A stretch of DNA of 64,000 nt from positions 18,341-82,340 of the forward strand of contig NZ_JBLTWO010000014.1 of the NCBI RefSeq assembly GCF_049889055.1. Direction: 5' to 3'. A program made the position numbers and the translations under genes. Within the stretch, counting starts at the first letter, position 1; every line of letters begins with the position of its first letter. Below, one piece after another: positions 44,671 to 53,195 of the stretch. The notes below the pieces were generated by a model. That model saw only the letters and a list, made by a program, of their open reading frames with translations. It did no database searches and was not told the DNA's origin. Origin of the DNA: Rhizorhabdus sp049889055 (GTDB taxonomy: Bacteria > Pseudomonadota > Alphaproteobacteria > Sphingomonadales > Sphingomonadaceae).

Positions 44671-45747
44671 TCATTGGGCTGCCGCGACCTGCGTGCCCGT
44701 TGCCGGCGCCATCGCAATGGACGGAGCGGGCGCCGGTGCCGCCGGTGCGGGCGCCTGGATCAGCCAGGGCGCCTGGTCGACCATGCTCACGCCGCCGAGG
44801 GGCTTGTTCACGCCCTGGTGGCAGGTGGTGCAGTTGACCTTGTACGGATCGCCCATCGGCCCCTTGCGATTGGCCGGGAAGACCGACGCAAGCGGGGTGA
44901 TGTAGCTGTTGTTGGCATCGCGCACCATGCGGATGCCGTACCAGGCCTGAGCACGCTGGGCCCGGCTACGGTTCCAGGCGGCGAAGGACTGGCTGTTGTG
45001 GCAGAAGGTGCAGTTCACCCCCAGTGCCTGGCTGGTGTGCATCATCAGGCCATAGGTCTTCTCGGTGGCGTGGATCGACGCCGTGTGATCGGACGGCAGA
45101 GCCTTGGTCGACGCCACCCGGATATTTTCCTTCCCGGCGAGATAGGCGCTGAACCCGCCTGACGGCAGCGAAGCATAGGCAACTACGGGAGTAGGCGTGT
45201 TCTGCCCATGCTTGTTGCCGCGGATGGATCGCGGATTGGGCGGTCCTTCCTCTTGCGCCCAGATGTTCGCCGGCACCGGCTGTCCGCGGTGACAGGTGAA
45301 ACAGGTGACGCCGGTCTGTTTGACGTGGCTCGACCAACCCGTGTTGATCTGGCGCGTCATCAACAGCATGCGTCGGGCGACGATCTTGGTGTACTTCTCG
45401 TCCGACGCCATATTTTCGGGATTATGGCAGTAATTGCATCCCTGTTCGGCCGGCGCGACCCATTGGCTGATCTGTGCCATCATATGGTCGAACCGGTCCT
45501 TGCTCATGCTGCCGAGCACCGGGACGTTCTGGTAGGCCGATGACGCCAGGTCCCCGCCCTCGGGCGGAAGCGGATAGGCGATCGGAGGAATGGTCGCCGG
45601 CGGAGGCACATTGTCCTTGTCGACGATCAGGTTCATGCCGGTGCCGCGATAGCCCACCTGGGCGGTGTCCTTCGGCCCCAGCTCGCACCCGGCCAGCAGG
45701 ATCAGCCCGATGCTGGCGGCGGCCACTTTGATCATGATGCGGGTCAT
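44671..45747 (-). CDS. pufC: Reaction-centre tetraheme cytochrome PufC
   Basis: 358 residues. Lipoprotein signal with lipobox LLAGC (Cys21). Four haem motifs, in order CNYCH, CFTCH, CTFCH and CTTCH, and an Ala/Pro-rich C-terminal tail. It donates electrons to the special pair on the periplasmic side. Start overlaps the pufM stop (ATGA). Confidence 0.97.
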   Translation of the reverse strand: MTRIMIKVAAASIGLILLAGCELGPKDTAQVGYRGTGMNLIVDKDNVPPPATIPPIAYPLPPEGGDLASSAYQNVPVLGSMSKDRFDHMMAQISQWVAPAEQGCNYCHNPENMASDEKYTKIVARRMLLMTRQINTGWSSHVKQTGVTCFTCHRGQPVPANIWAQEEGPPNPRSIRGNKHGQNTPTPVVAYASLPSGGFSAYLAGKENIRVASTKALPSDHTASIHATEKTYGLMMHTSQALGVNCTFCHNSQSFAAWNRSRAQRAQAWYGIRMVRDANNSYITPLASVFPANRKGPMGDPYKVNCTTCHQGVNKPLGGVSMVDQAPWLIQAPAPAAPAPAPSIAMAPATGTQVAAAQ

Positions 45748-46715
45748 TGCGGCGCTCCCGGCAAGGTGGCTGGATCGATCACGCCCGTGCTGGGATAGCC
45801 CGGCGCATAGCCATGTTCGATCGCCCAGAGATACCAGTTGTCGACGACCGTCCCGGTCAGGAGGATCCCGATCGCACCGGTCAGCGGGCACAGCACCGCG
45901 AACCACCAGGCCCAGCGATGGATCGATTCCATCGTGGCGTTGAAGCCCATCGTCCAGCGCCAGAACAGCGCCGCGCGTTCAGAAGCCGTGCCGCGATCGG
46001 TGATCTGCTCGATCTCGCGTTCGCCGCCATAGCGCCCGACCGCCAGGATCGTCGCACCGTGCATCGCGAAGAGCAGGGTCGATCCGTACAGGAACACGAT
46101 CGAGAGGCAGTGGAACGGATTATAGAACAGATTGCCGTAGCGGATCGAGAAAGCCGCCGTCCAATCGAGGTGCGGGAAGATGCCGAACGGCACCGCCTCC
46201 GACCAGCTGCCCATCAGCAACGGGCGGATGAAGCCCAGCGTCAGGATCAGCGAGATGCCGGCGGCGAACGCCCAGGGGACATGATTACCCAGGCCCAGCG
46301 CGCTGGCGCGGCGGAAGGTGCGGACGAGCCACAGGAGCAGCGCGGCGGTCATGAAGAAGCCCGCCATCTGCCACCAGCCGCCCTCGGCCAGCGGCACCGC
46401 GAGCGTGAAGCCCCACTGGGGCCCCGGCGGCTCGAGCGCCAGCCACGGCAGCTGCCGGGCGAACTGGATCGGATCCCAGTTTACGCTGGCCCACATGTTG
46501 AGACCGATGATCTCGAAGGCAAGGAAGGCGCAGACGAGCGAGGCGATGCCGAGCTTGCCGAGATAGATCGGCCCGATCTGCGCGGCGCCGAGCTTGCCGG
46601 CCCAATAATTGTAGATTGCCAGGTCACCGCGAGCAAAGCTGCTGGGGGGCAATGGCGGCCCCATCTCCAGCGGCCCGCGCAACTGCACCTGCGTGAACAT
46701 GTTCTGATAGCGCAT
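45744..46715 (-). CDS. pufM: Reaction-centre M subunit
   Basis: 323 residues, five membrane helices. Family pattern includes GLNMWASVNWDP, FPHLDWTAAFSIRYGNLFYNPFH (histidine ligands for bacteriochlorophyll and iron, quoted in part) and FNATMESIHRWAWWFA. AGAGGGGG precedes the ATG. Pairs with PufL to hold the cofactors. Confidence 0.98.
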   Translation of the reverse strand: MRYQNMFTQVQLRGPLEMGPPLPPSSFARGDLAIYNYWAGKLGAAQIGPIYLGKLGIASLVCAFLAFEIIGLNMWASVNWDPIQFARQLPWLALEPPGPQWGFTLAVPLAEGGWWQMAGFFMTAALLLWLVRTFRRASALGLGNHVPWAFAAGISLILTLGFIRPLLMGSWSEAVPFGIFPHLDWTAAFSIRYGNLFYNPFHCLSIVFLYGSTLLFAMHGATILAVGRYGGEREIEQITDRGTASERAALFWRWTMGFNATMESIHRWAWWFAVLCPLTGAIGILLTGTVVDNWYLWAIEHGYAPGYPSTGVIDPATLPGAPQ

Positions 46716-46729
46716 CGTCTATCCCCCTC

Positions 46730-47554
46730 TCACGACCAGATCGGCAGGTTGAGCCACCACGTCCACCATTCCGGCCAGCCGCGTGTCCAGAACGGGCCCG
46801 AGATGATGATGCAGATCGCGCTCCAGAAACCCGCCGACAGCGCCAGGAACAGGCCCAGCCGGTGGATGCCCAGCGTACCGACCGAATAGCCGATCGTGTC
46901 GCGGAAGAATGCGTCTTCATATTCGGGCGATTTGACCGCCTCGCCCGGCGGCGGATTGACCGCCGAGAGGACAAGCGCGCCATGGAAGGCGAGTGCGCCG
47001 CCGGTCACGAAGAAGAAGCTGACCGCCAGCATGTGCGCCGGATTGTAGTGGAAATGCAGATATTGATAGCCGGTGTTCGACACCCAATCGAGATGGCTGA
47101 AGATGCCATAGGGGAAACCAAATCCCCAGGCGCCCAGCAACACGGGGCGGATCACGACGAGGCTGACATAGGCGAAAATGGCGAAGCCATAGGCGAAGGG
47201 GACATGATATCCCATGCCGAGCTTGCGGCAGATCTCGACTTCCCGGAGTGCCCAGGACGAGAAGGCCGCGATCGCGCAGACGGTGATGATCTGCCAGAAC
47301 CCGCCTTCGCGCAGTGGCGCGAGGCCCAGGCCGTAACTGATGTCCGGTGGAGCGATGCTGATCAGCCACGGATTCCACGTCGGCCCCAGCGAGGCCGCAT
47401 ATAGGATCAGCAGCGTGCCAAGCACCGCCGTAATGGCGCTGATGACGCCGAAGAAGCCGACGTAAAACGGGCCGACCCAGAAATCGAACAGGTCGCCGCC
47501 GAGAAGCGTGCCGCCTCTGACACGGTATTTTCGCTCAAAGCTCAGCAAGGCCAT
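46730..47554 (-). CDS. pufL: Reaction-centre L subunit
   Basis: 274 residues from ATG 47554, with GGGAGG upstream (a TTG two codons earlier is unlikely). Starts MALLSFERKYRVRGGTL, as in the family; five membrane helices; special-pair/iron ligand regions in FSHLDWVSNTGYQYLHFHYN and HGALVLSAVNPP. Separated from pufA by a hairpin region. Confidence 0.98.
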   Translation of the reverse strand: MALLSFERKYRVRGGTLLGGDLFDFWVGPFYVGFFGVISAITAVLGTLLILYAASLGPTWNPWLISIAPPDISYGLGLAPLREGGFWQIITVCAIAAFSSWALREVEICRKLGMGYHVPFAYGFAIFAYVSLVVIRPVLLGAWGFGFPYGIFSHLDWVSNTGYQYLHFHYNPAHMLAVSFFFVTGGALAFHGALVLSAVNPPPGEAVKSPEYEDAFFRDTIGYSVGTLGIHRLGLFLALSAGFWSAICIIISGPFWTRGWPEWWTWWLNLPIWS

Positions 47555-47615
47555 GGCCAAACCTCCCGGCCGCGTCGATCAACGACAGCGACCCTTCGAA
47601 AAATCTAAAAATTCA

Positions 47616-47651
47616 GTGGACGGGCCGGACGCTTGGGACCGCCCCGCCCAC
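47616..47651 (-). promoter_or_regulatory. Intercistronic stem-loop with U-rich tail between pufA and pufL
   Basis: On the mRNA strand a GTGGGCGGGGCGG arm pairs imperfectly with a CCGGCCCGTCCAC arm and is followed by TTTTTAGATTTTT. In Rhodobacter a stem-loop here protects pufBA mRNA and gives more antenna than reaction-centre protein; the same is inferred here, possibly with partial termination. Confidence 0.72.
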
Positions 47652-47672
47652 TCGAAGTCACCTGACGTGCCG

Positions 47673-47852
47673 TCAGCTCGCTGGCGCGACCGGGGCCGTG
47701 GCCGCCGCAGGGGCAGTCCGGGGGCCGTCGAGCCAGTTGAACTTGTCGGTGCTCAGCAAGATGAAGTGAATCAGCAGTGCCAGCACGAACAGGAAAATGA
47801 ACAGCGCGACCAACGCACGGCGCGGGTCGAATATCAGCCAAATCCTCCACAT
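47673..47852 (-). CDS. pufA: LH1 antenna alpha polypeptide
   Basis: 59 residues: MWRIWLIFDPRRALVALFIF start, single membrane helix, bacteriochlorophyll-ligand His29 in LLIHFILLST, and an Ala/Pro-rich C-terminal tail. AGAAAGGAACCACGAC precedes the ATG. Confidence 0.96.
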   Translation of the reverse strand: MWRIWLIFDPRRALVALFIFLFVLALLIHFILLSTDKFNWLDGPRTAPAAATAPVAPAS

Positions 47853-47899
47853 GTCGTGGTTCCTTTCTCAGTCAGTCCAGAATTCCGCAGCGATGCTGC

Positions 47900-48055
47900 T
47901 TACAGCCAGGGGCGCCAGTTCCAGACCAGGAAGTGAGCGACGATCGCCACTGCCGTGAACATCAGGAAGCTGGTGATGAACAGCTTGTGGAATTCTTTGG
48001 CTTCTTCAGGGCTCAGGTAGGTAGCGAGCCCCATCCTTTCGTTCGGATCATTCAT
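47900..48055 (-). CDS. pufB: LH1 antenna beta polypeptide
   Basis: 51 residues: cytoplasmic start with LSPEEAKEFHKLFITSF, one membrane helix, ligand His in IVAHFLVWNWRPWL. A longer frame upstream lacks antenna features. First puf gene; bchZ ends 140 nt upstream on the same strand. That gap holds a GGAGCGCG/CACGCTCC stem-loop but no pufQ. Confidence 0.96.
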   Translation of the reverse strand: MNDPNERMGLATYLSPEEAKEFHKLFITSFLMFTAVAIVAHFLVWNWRPWL

Positions 48056-48194
48056 CTCTACGTCTCCATTATTCCCGACGAGGGCAGGAGCGTGAAACGC
48101 GCTCCCCGACGGCATCCACCCGAGCAACATGCCCGGCAGGATTGGTGCGCCCGCAGCGATCCAAGTCGCATCGCGCGGTAAGGCTTGGCCGCGG

Positions 48195-49655
48195 TCATGC
48201 CCCGCGGCTTTCGGAAATCGCTATCGCGAGGCGTTCAGGCGTCACGGACGCCTCGCCAGCGCGGCGCGCGGCGCGCTCGGCAGCGTCGCGGATGCGCTTC
48301 GCCATCGAGATGCGGACAAGAACCGGAGCACGCTCGACGACCGCGTCGAGTTCGATCTTCGCTGCCGCGTCCCAGGTCACTTCGCTCTGGTTGCGCGCCG
48401 GGGTCGCCTCGACCGCGTCGAGCTGGCCGGCAAGCGGAAGGATGTGGAAAAGCGCGTCGAACAGCGCGTTGCAGACTTCCTGCACGATGTAGGTCGCGCC
48501 TGCATAGCCCATGAACGGCGTCCCGGTATGGCGGCGGATCACCGCTCCGGGGAAGCTCGCCGGGATGTAGCAGCCGCGCATACCGCCGGCACCGCCCGCA
48601 GCCTCCGCCATATACATCCGCTCGTTGAAACTGCCGAACAGGACGAGCGGCGGATTGGTGGCGATCATGTCCTTGACCGCCTGATTGTCCGACTTCGCGC
48701 CGGCACAGCGCGCTACTGCGAAATTGCACGGCAGACCCATGTCGTCCTCGAGGAACTTGCGGATGCCGCGCGCATAGGTTTCGGTCGCGACGATGCCGAA
48801 GCTGGCAGTGCCGAAGAAATCCTGGGTGACCGAGCGCCACAGATCCCAAAGCGGCTTGATCGTCGTATGCTTTTCCTGGGTGATGAACGGCTCGGGATCG
48901 AGGCCGGTCAGTTCGCCCAGCTTGCGGAGGAAGAGCGTTGTGCTTTCCAGCCCGATCGGCGCCTGGAGATAGGGCCGTTCGAGTGCCTCGCACAGGCCGC
49001 GTCCGAACTCGCGATACATGCAGACATTGACCTGCGCCGCCGCCAGCTTCTTGACGTCGGCCAGGTGACTGCCGAGCGGGAAGGTCATGTTCACTTCGGC
49101 GCCGATGCCCTCGAGCAGCCGGCGGATCTCCGCCAGGTCGGAAGGCATGTTGAACGTGCCGTACATCGGACCGATGATGTTAACCTTGGGCTTCTGCCCC
49201 GCGAGCGGCGGCTTGGCCGGCGGCACCTTCTTCGGCCCGAACTGCGTCCACAGCCAGGTCAGCGCGCGGTCGCCCGACTGCCACTGATCCTCGTCGATCG
49301 TGCGCGGCAGGAAGCGCTGGATGTTGGTGCCTTCGGGCGTGACGCCGCCACCGATCATCTCGGCGATCGAGCCCGTAACGACGACCGCCGGCAGATCCGG
49401 GTCGAGCGTCTTCCACGCCCGGCGCATCGCGCCTTCCGTTCCGTCGCGACCGAGCTCCTGTTCGCCCAGCCCCGTCACCACGATCGGCAGTTCGTGCGGC
49501 GGCAGGCCGTCGGTATAGTGAAGCACCGACGTGACCGGCAGATTCTCGCAGCCCACCGGGCCGTCGATGATGACCTGCAGGCCCTTGATCGCGGTGAAGG
49601 CGTATACCGCCCCCCAATAGCCGCCGGCGCGGTCGTGATCGAGGATGAGGGTCAT
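48195..49655 (-). CDS. bchZ: Chlorophyllide a reductase subunit Z
   Basis: 486 residues. Nitrogenase-like beta-type subunit starting LILDHDRAGGYWGAVYAF, with VGCENLPVTSVLHYTDG and a C-terminal BchZ-type helical region. With BchY and BchX it reduces ring B of chlorophyllide. Overlaps bchY by 4 nt. Confidence 0.97.
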   Translation of the reverse strand: MTLILDHDRAGGYWGAVYAFTAIKGLQVIIDGPVGCENLPVTSVLHYTDGLPPHELPIVVTGLGEQELGRDGTEGAMRRAWKTLDPDLPAVVVTGSIAEMIGGGVTPEGTNIQRFLPRTIDEDQWQSGDRALTWLWTQFGPKKVPPAKPPLAGQKPKVNIIGPMYGTFNMPSDLAEIRRLLEGIGAEVNMTFPLGSHLADVKKLAAAQVNVCMYREFGRGLCEALERPYLQAPIGLESTTLFLRKLGELTGLDPEPFITQEKHTTIKPLWDLWRSVTQDFFGTASFGIVATETYARGIRKFLEDDMGLPCNFAVARCAGAKSDNQAVKDMIATNPPLVLFGSFNERMYMAEAAGGAGGMRGCYIPASFPGAVIRRHTGTPFMGYAGATYIVQEVCNALFDALFHILPLAGQLDAVEATPARNQSEVTWDAAAKIELDAVVERAPVLVRISMAKRIRDAAERAARRAGEASVTPERLAIAISESRGA

Positions 49656-51172
49656 ACGCCGACGCTCTCTTCCGCCTTGGCGGCGGCAATGCGCTTGGCC
49701 GCGAACTTGGCCTTGTACTCGGGGCGATCGACGGGCGTGGTTTCCCACTGGCCGGCGGTCGCGCCGCTGCCGACACCTTCGAAGAACTCGGTCATCCGGT
49801 CGAAGCGGTGCTTGTTGGCGAGCGCGGCGTTGACCACCATGGCGAGGCTTCCCGCACCCGCGGGGCCCATCAGCGGCCGTGCCGAGATCAGGTTGGTGAA
49901 GTAGAGCGCCGGGATCGCCTTCTGCTTGGCATGCTGGACGACGGGCGTGGTGCCGATGGCGAGGTCGGGGCCATATTCCTCGACCGCAGCGATGTCCTGC
50001 TCCAGGCTGGCGCGATATTGCACCCGGCAACCATGGGCCTCCAGCCAGTCGCGATCGGGATCGGACCAGACCGTGCGCGGGCAGGCGGTGCCGACATAGG
50101 GCACGGTCGCCCCGCTCTCGATCAGCAAGCGCGCCACGAGCAGCTCCGAGCCCTCATAGCCGGAGACGGTGACGCGTCCCGAGACCGGTCGGGCAGCGAG
50201 CGCGCCACGGATCGCCGGGATGAAGCGGTTCTTCGCTGCATCGACCTTGTCCTGAGCGATCCCGCAGGCCGCGCCGATCGCGTCGAGCCAGGCTGCGGTG
50301 CCATCGGCACCGACCGGGGCAGAGCCGACGACGGTGCGCCCAGCGGCCTCGAACTCGCGGACGCTCGCGGTGTAGAAGGGGTGGATAGCACCGACCACGG
50401 CGCAGTCGAGCGCCTGGTACAGCTCACGCCACTCGCGCGTGGGAACGACCGGGCCGGCGGCCAGGCCGAGCGGCTCGAGCAACAGCCCGATGCCCGGGGG
50501 GTCGGCCGGGAACATCTCGCCCAGCAGGGTGACGGTCGGGCGGGCCGAGCGCTCTTTCGGTGCAGCGACCGGTCCGACCTCGGCCTCGCGCCGGGCATAA
50601 GCGAGCATCGCGCCCGCCAGCACATCTTTCGCCTCGGCATGCGTCGGAACGCCGAAACCGGGAACGTCGATCCCGATGACGCGCACGCCGTTGATCTGAT
50701 CGGGCAGCAGTTGCAGCGGAACGCCCGATGCGGTCGGCACACACAGGTTGGTGACGACGATCGTGTCGTAGAGCGCCGGATCGGCAAGCCCCTCGACAGC
50801 TTCCTTGATGTCCTCGAACAGCTTGCCGGTGACGAGCGTTTCGGAGCTGAAGGGCACATAGCCGACGCTGCGCTTCGCGCCGTAGAAATGGCTGGTGAAG
50901 GTCAGACCGTAGACGCAGCATGCGGAGCCCGAGAGGACCGTCGCGGTGCGGCGCATGCGCAGGCCGACGCGCAACGACCCGAAGGCGGGGCACATCGATT
51001 GCGGCTGATCGTGCGGGCCCTTGGGATAGTCGGCAGCGTAGCGGTCGAGAATGTCGGACTTCCCCGCCTCGACCGCCGCCGCACGCAGCGTATCGCCGGA
51101 CGAGCAGCCGCCCTCGGTGGGCGCCGAAAGGTCGATCCGGTCGCGATCGCGGGAAAGATTATCGATATCCAC
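49652..51172 (-). CDS. bchY: Chlorophyllide a reductase subunit Y
   Basis: 506 residues from a GTG 2 nt after the bchX stop. Nitrogenase-like alpha subunit; cluster cysteines in SMCPAFGSLR, SGSACCVYGLTF and TNLCVPTASG. A longer frame runs back into bchX and is rejected. Confidence 0.95.
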   Translation of the reverse strand: MDIDNLSRDRDRIDLSAPTEGGCSSGDTLRAAAVEAGKSDILDRYAADYPKGPHDQPQSMCPAFGSLRVGLRMRRTATVLSGSACCVYGLTFTSHFYGAKRSVGYVPFSSETLVTGKLFEDIKEAVEGLADPALYDTIVVTNLCVPTASGVPLQLLPDQINGVRVIGIDVPGFGVPTHAEAKDVLAGAMLAYARREAEVGPVAAPKERSARPTVTLLGEMFPADPPGIGLLLEPLGLAAGPVVPTREWRELYQALDCAVVGAIHPFYTASVREFEAAGRTVVGSAPVGADGTAAWLDAIGAACGIAQDKVDAAKNRFIPAIRGALAARPVSGRVTVSGYEGSELLVARLLIESGATVPYVGTACPRTVWSDPDRDWLEAHGCRVQYRASLEQDIAAVEEYGPDLAIGTTPVVQHAKQKAIPALYFTNLISARPLMGPAGAGSLAMVVNAALANKHRFDRMTEFFEGVGSGATAGQWETTPVDRPEYKAKFAAKRIAAAKAEESVGV

Positions 51173-51174
51173 GA

Positions 51175-52152
51175 TCAGACCGCGTCGTACACGACTTCGA
51201 GGCTCGGCTTGGGCGCATAGGCCGCGCCGCGCATGTCCGCCTGGGTCGCTGGCTTGAGCGTGAAGTCCGCTCCGGTCACATCGGCGCTGAACAGCCCCAG
51301 CAGCCCGTCCTGATCGAGGGGCGTGGGGCGAAGCGGCGGCGCCTCCGCGACATTGGTCGCCAGCTCCTCGAAGATCGAGGCCCATTGCCCGCCGGGCTTG
51401 CCGATGATCTGGTAATTCGCGCTCTTCTTGCGGATATCCTCATTCGCGGGGATCGCGGTCAGCACCGGGATGCCCACCGCTTCCGCAAAGGCATTGGCTT
51501 CGCCGGTGCCGTCATCCTTGTTCAGGATCATTCCCGCGACGCCGACATTGCCGCCCATCTTGCGGAAATATTCGACCGCCTTGCAGACATTGTTCGCGAC
51601 GTAGAGCGATTGCAGGTCATTGGAGGCGACGACGATCACCTTCTGACACATGTCGCGCGCGATCGGCAGGCCGAAGCCGCCGCACACCACGTCGCCGAGG
51701 AAGTCGAGCAGGACATAGTCGAAGCCCCATTCGTGGAAGCCGAGCTTCTCCAGCGTCTCGAAGCCGTGGATGATCCCGCGCCCGCCGCAGCCGCGACCGA
51801 CCTCCGGGCCGCCCAGCTCCATCGCGAACACGCCGTCGCGCTGGAAGCAGACATCTTCGATCCCCACCTCTTCGCCGGCGAGCTTCTTCTTCGACGATGT
51901 CTCGATGATCGTTGGCGTCGACTTGCCGCCGAACAGCAGGCTGGTCGTGTCGCTCTTCGGGTCGCAGCCAATCAGCAGCACGCGCTTGCCCTGCTGCGCC
52001 ATCATATAGCTGAGGTTGGCGAGCGCGAATGACTTGCCGCTGCCGCCCTTGCCGTAGATCGCGATGATCTGCGTCTCCTTGGTCACCGGCCCCGAAGGCA
52101 CGGGATCGGGCTCCCAGGAGGCTTCCTCGCGCAGCGTACTCGGGTCCAGCAT
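51175..52152 (-). CDS. bchX: Chlorophyllide a reductase iron protein BchX
   Basis: 325 residues from ATG 52152 (a GTG at 52191 inside bchC is the alternative). NifH-like: P-loop YGKGGSGKSFALANLS, GCDPKSDTTSLL, cluster cysteines in VGRGCGGRG and LGDVVCGGFGLPI. Supplies electrons to BchYZ. Two-base gaps to bchC and bchY. Confidence 0.96.
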   Translation of the reverse strand: MLDPSTLREEASWEPDPVPSGPVTKETQIIAIYGKGGSGKSFALANLSYMMAQQGKRVLLIGCDPKSDTTSLLFGGKSTPTIIETSSKKKLAGEEVGIEDVCFQRDGVFAMELGGPEVGRGCGGRGIIHGFETLEKLGFHEWGFDYVLLDFLGDVVCGGFGLPIARDMCQKVIVVASNDLQSLYVANNVCKAVEYFRKMGGNVGVAGMILNKDDGTGEANAFAEAVGIPVLTAIPANEDIRKKSANYQIIGKPGGQWASIFEELATNVAEAPPLRPTPLDQDGLLGLFSADVTGADFTLKPATQADMRGAAYAPKPSLEVVYDAV

Positions 52153-52154
52153 GC

Positions 52155-53099
52155 TCACAGCGTTCTCCAATCCAGGACCATTTTGAGACACGCAGGGTCG
52201 GTGAACGCCTGCGGATAAGCGGCATCTGCTTCCGCAGCGGGCCGGGTGTGGCTGATCAGCCCGTCGAACTCGAGCAGCCCGATATCGAGCAGTTCGACGA
52301 CCGCAGCGAGATCAGCGGGGGTGAATTCGGCAGAGATCCGCATGCGCGCTTCCCGCATGAACGCAGGCGGAAAGGCGAAGGACAGCCGGTCGTAGAAGCC
52401 CGCGAGGGTCACTTCCCCGCCCTTCGCCAACCGGGCGAAGGCGAGGTCGAGCACATCGGGCGTACCGCTGGCATCGCAGATCGCGGCATAGTCGCGGCGG
52501 TCGTCAGCGTCCGGATCGATCACCGAATAGTCGAAGCCCGCCTGACCGAAGCCGTCCTCGCGCCGGGCCGGATTGGCTTCCCACACGACGGGGGCGTCGC
52601 CGCCGGTCGCTATGGCGATCCGCGCGATCAGCCGACCCAGAATACCGTGACCGACGATAAGATCGGGCACCCCGCCTACCGCGATCGCCCGGTGGGCGGT
52701 CGCTGCCAGTGCGATCAGCGTGCCATTGCGGCCCAGCGATTGGCTGATGGGGATGGCCCGGGCGGAGGGAATTACCACCTGCCGCGCCGTCCCGCCGAAC
52801 AGGCCGCGCGCGCCTTCGTAGCAATTGGCGCCGGGGACGAACACATATTCGCCGATCCGCGCGCTGGCGTCGTCGCCCGCATCGACGATGCGACCGACCG
52901 ATTCATATCCGGGGACGAGCGGGTAGCCCATGCCGGGAAAATTCGGCATCCGGCCGGTCCACAGGAGTTTCTCGGTGCCGGAGGAAATTCCGCTCCAGTC
53001 GATCTCGACGCGGACATCGCCCGCAGCCATCCGGGTCAGCGCGAGCGGTCGCAGCGACAGCTGCCCCGGCGCTTCCAGAATGACTGCAACAGCCTCCAT
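52155..53099 (-). CDS. bchC: Bacteriochlorophyllide a dehydrogenase BchC
   Basis: 314 residues from ATG 53099. Medium-chain dehydrogenase fold lacking classical zinc-site context, with PGYESVGRIVDAG and IVGHGILGRLIARIA (NAD-binding). It oxidises the 3-hydroxyethyl group to acetyl. First gene of the bchCXYZ-pufBALMC run; two PpsR boxes lie 48-91 bp upstream. Confidence 0.96.
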   Translation of the reverse strand: MEAVAVILEAPGQLSLRPLALTRMAAGDVRVEIDWSGISSGTEKLLWTGRMPNFPGMGYPLVPGYESVGRIVDAGDDASARIGEYVFVPGANCYEGARGLFGGTARQVVIPSARAIPISQSLGRNGTLIALAATAHRAIAVGGVPDLIVGHGILGRLIARIAIATGGDAPVVWEANPARREDGFGQAGFDYSVIDPDADDRRDYAAICDASGTPDVLDLAFARLAKGGEVTLAGFYDRLSFAFPPAFMREARMRISAEFTPADLAAVVELLDIGLLEFDGLISHTRPAAEADAAYPQAFTDPACLKMVLDWRTL

Positions 53100-53146
53100 C
53101 AGACTTGGCTCCCCGGCGTCGAGCACATGCTGGCCTCTAACGCTGG

Positions 53147-53164
53147 TGTAATGTGCGCTAGACA
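53147..53164. promoter_or_regulatory. PpsR/CrtJ box 1 of the bchC promoter
   Basis: TGT, AATGTGCGCTAG, ACA: full match to the TGT-N12-ACA consensus. It is 8 bp from the second box. Confidence 0.8.
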
Positions 53165-53172
53165 CTGTTCCA

Positions 53173-53190
53173 TGTCAACGTACTTGGACA
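53173..53190. promoter_or_regulatory. PpsR/CrtJ box 2 of the bchC promoter, overlapping -35
   Basis: TGT, CAACGTACTTGG, ACA: full consensus. On the minus strand the box contains TTGACA (53178-53173), and CACATT 17 bp downstream is a possible -10, so PpsR binding would block polymerase. The box is just 5 bp from the end of crtF. Confidence 0.82.
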
Positions 53191-53195
53191 CTTGT

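Noticed and set aside
48129..49904. Long plus-strand open frames across bchZ/bchY and many other GC-rich genes
   Set aside because: They are antisense shadows caused by high third-position GC; the opposite strand carries clear family matches.
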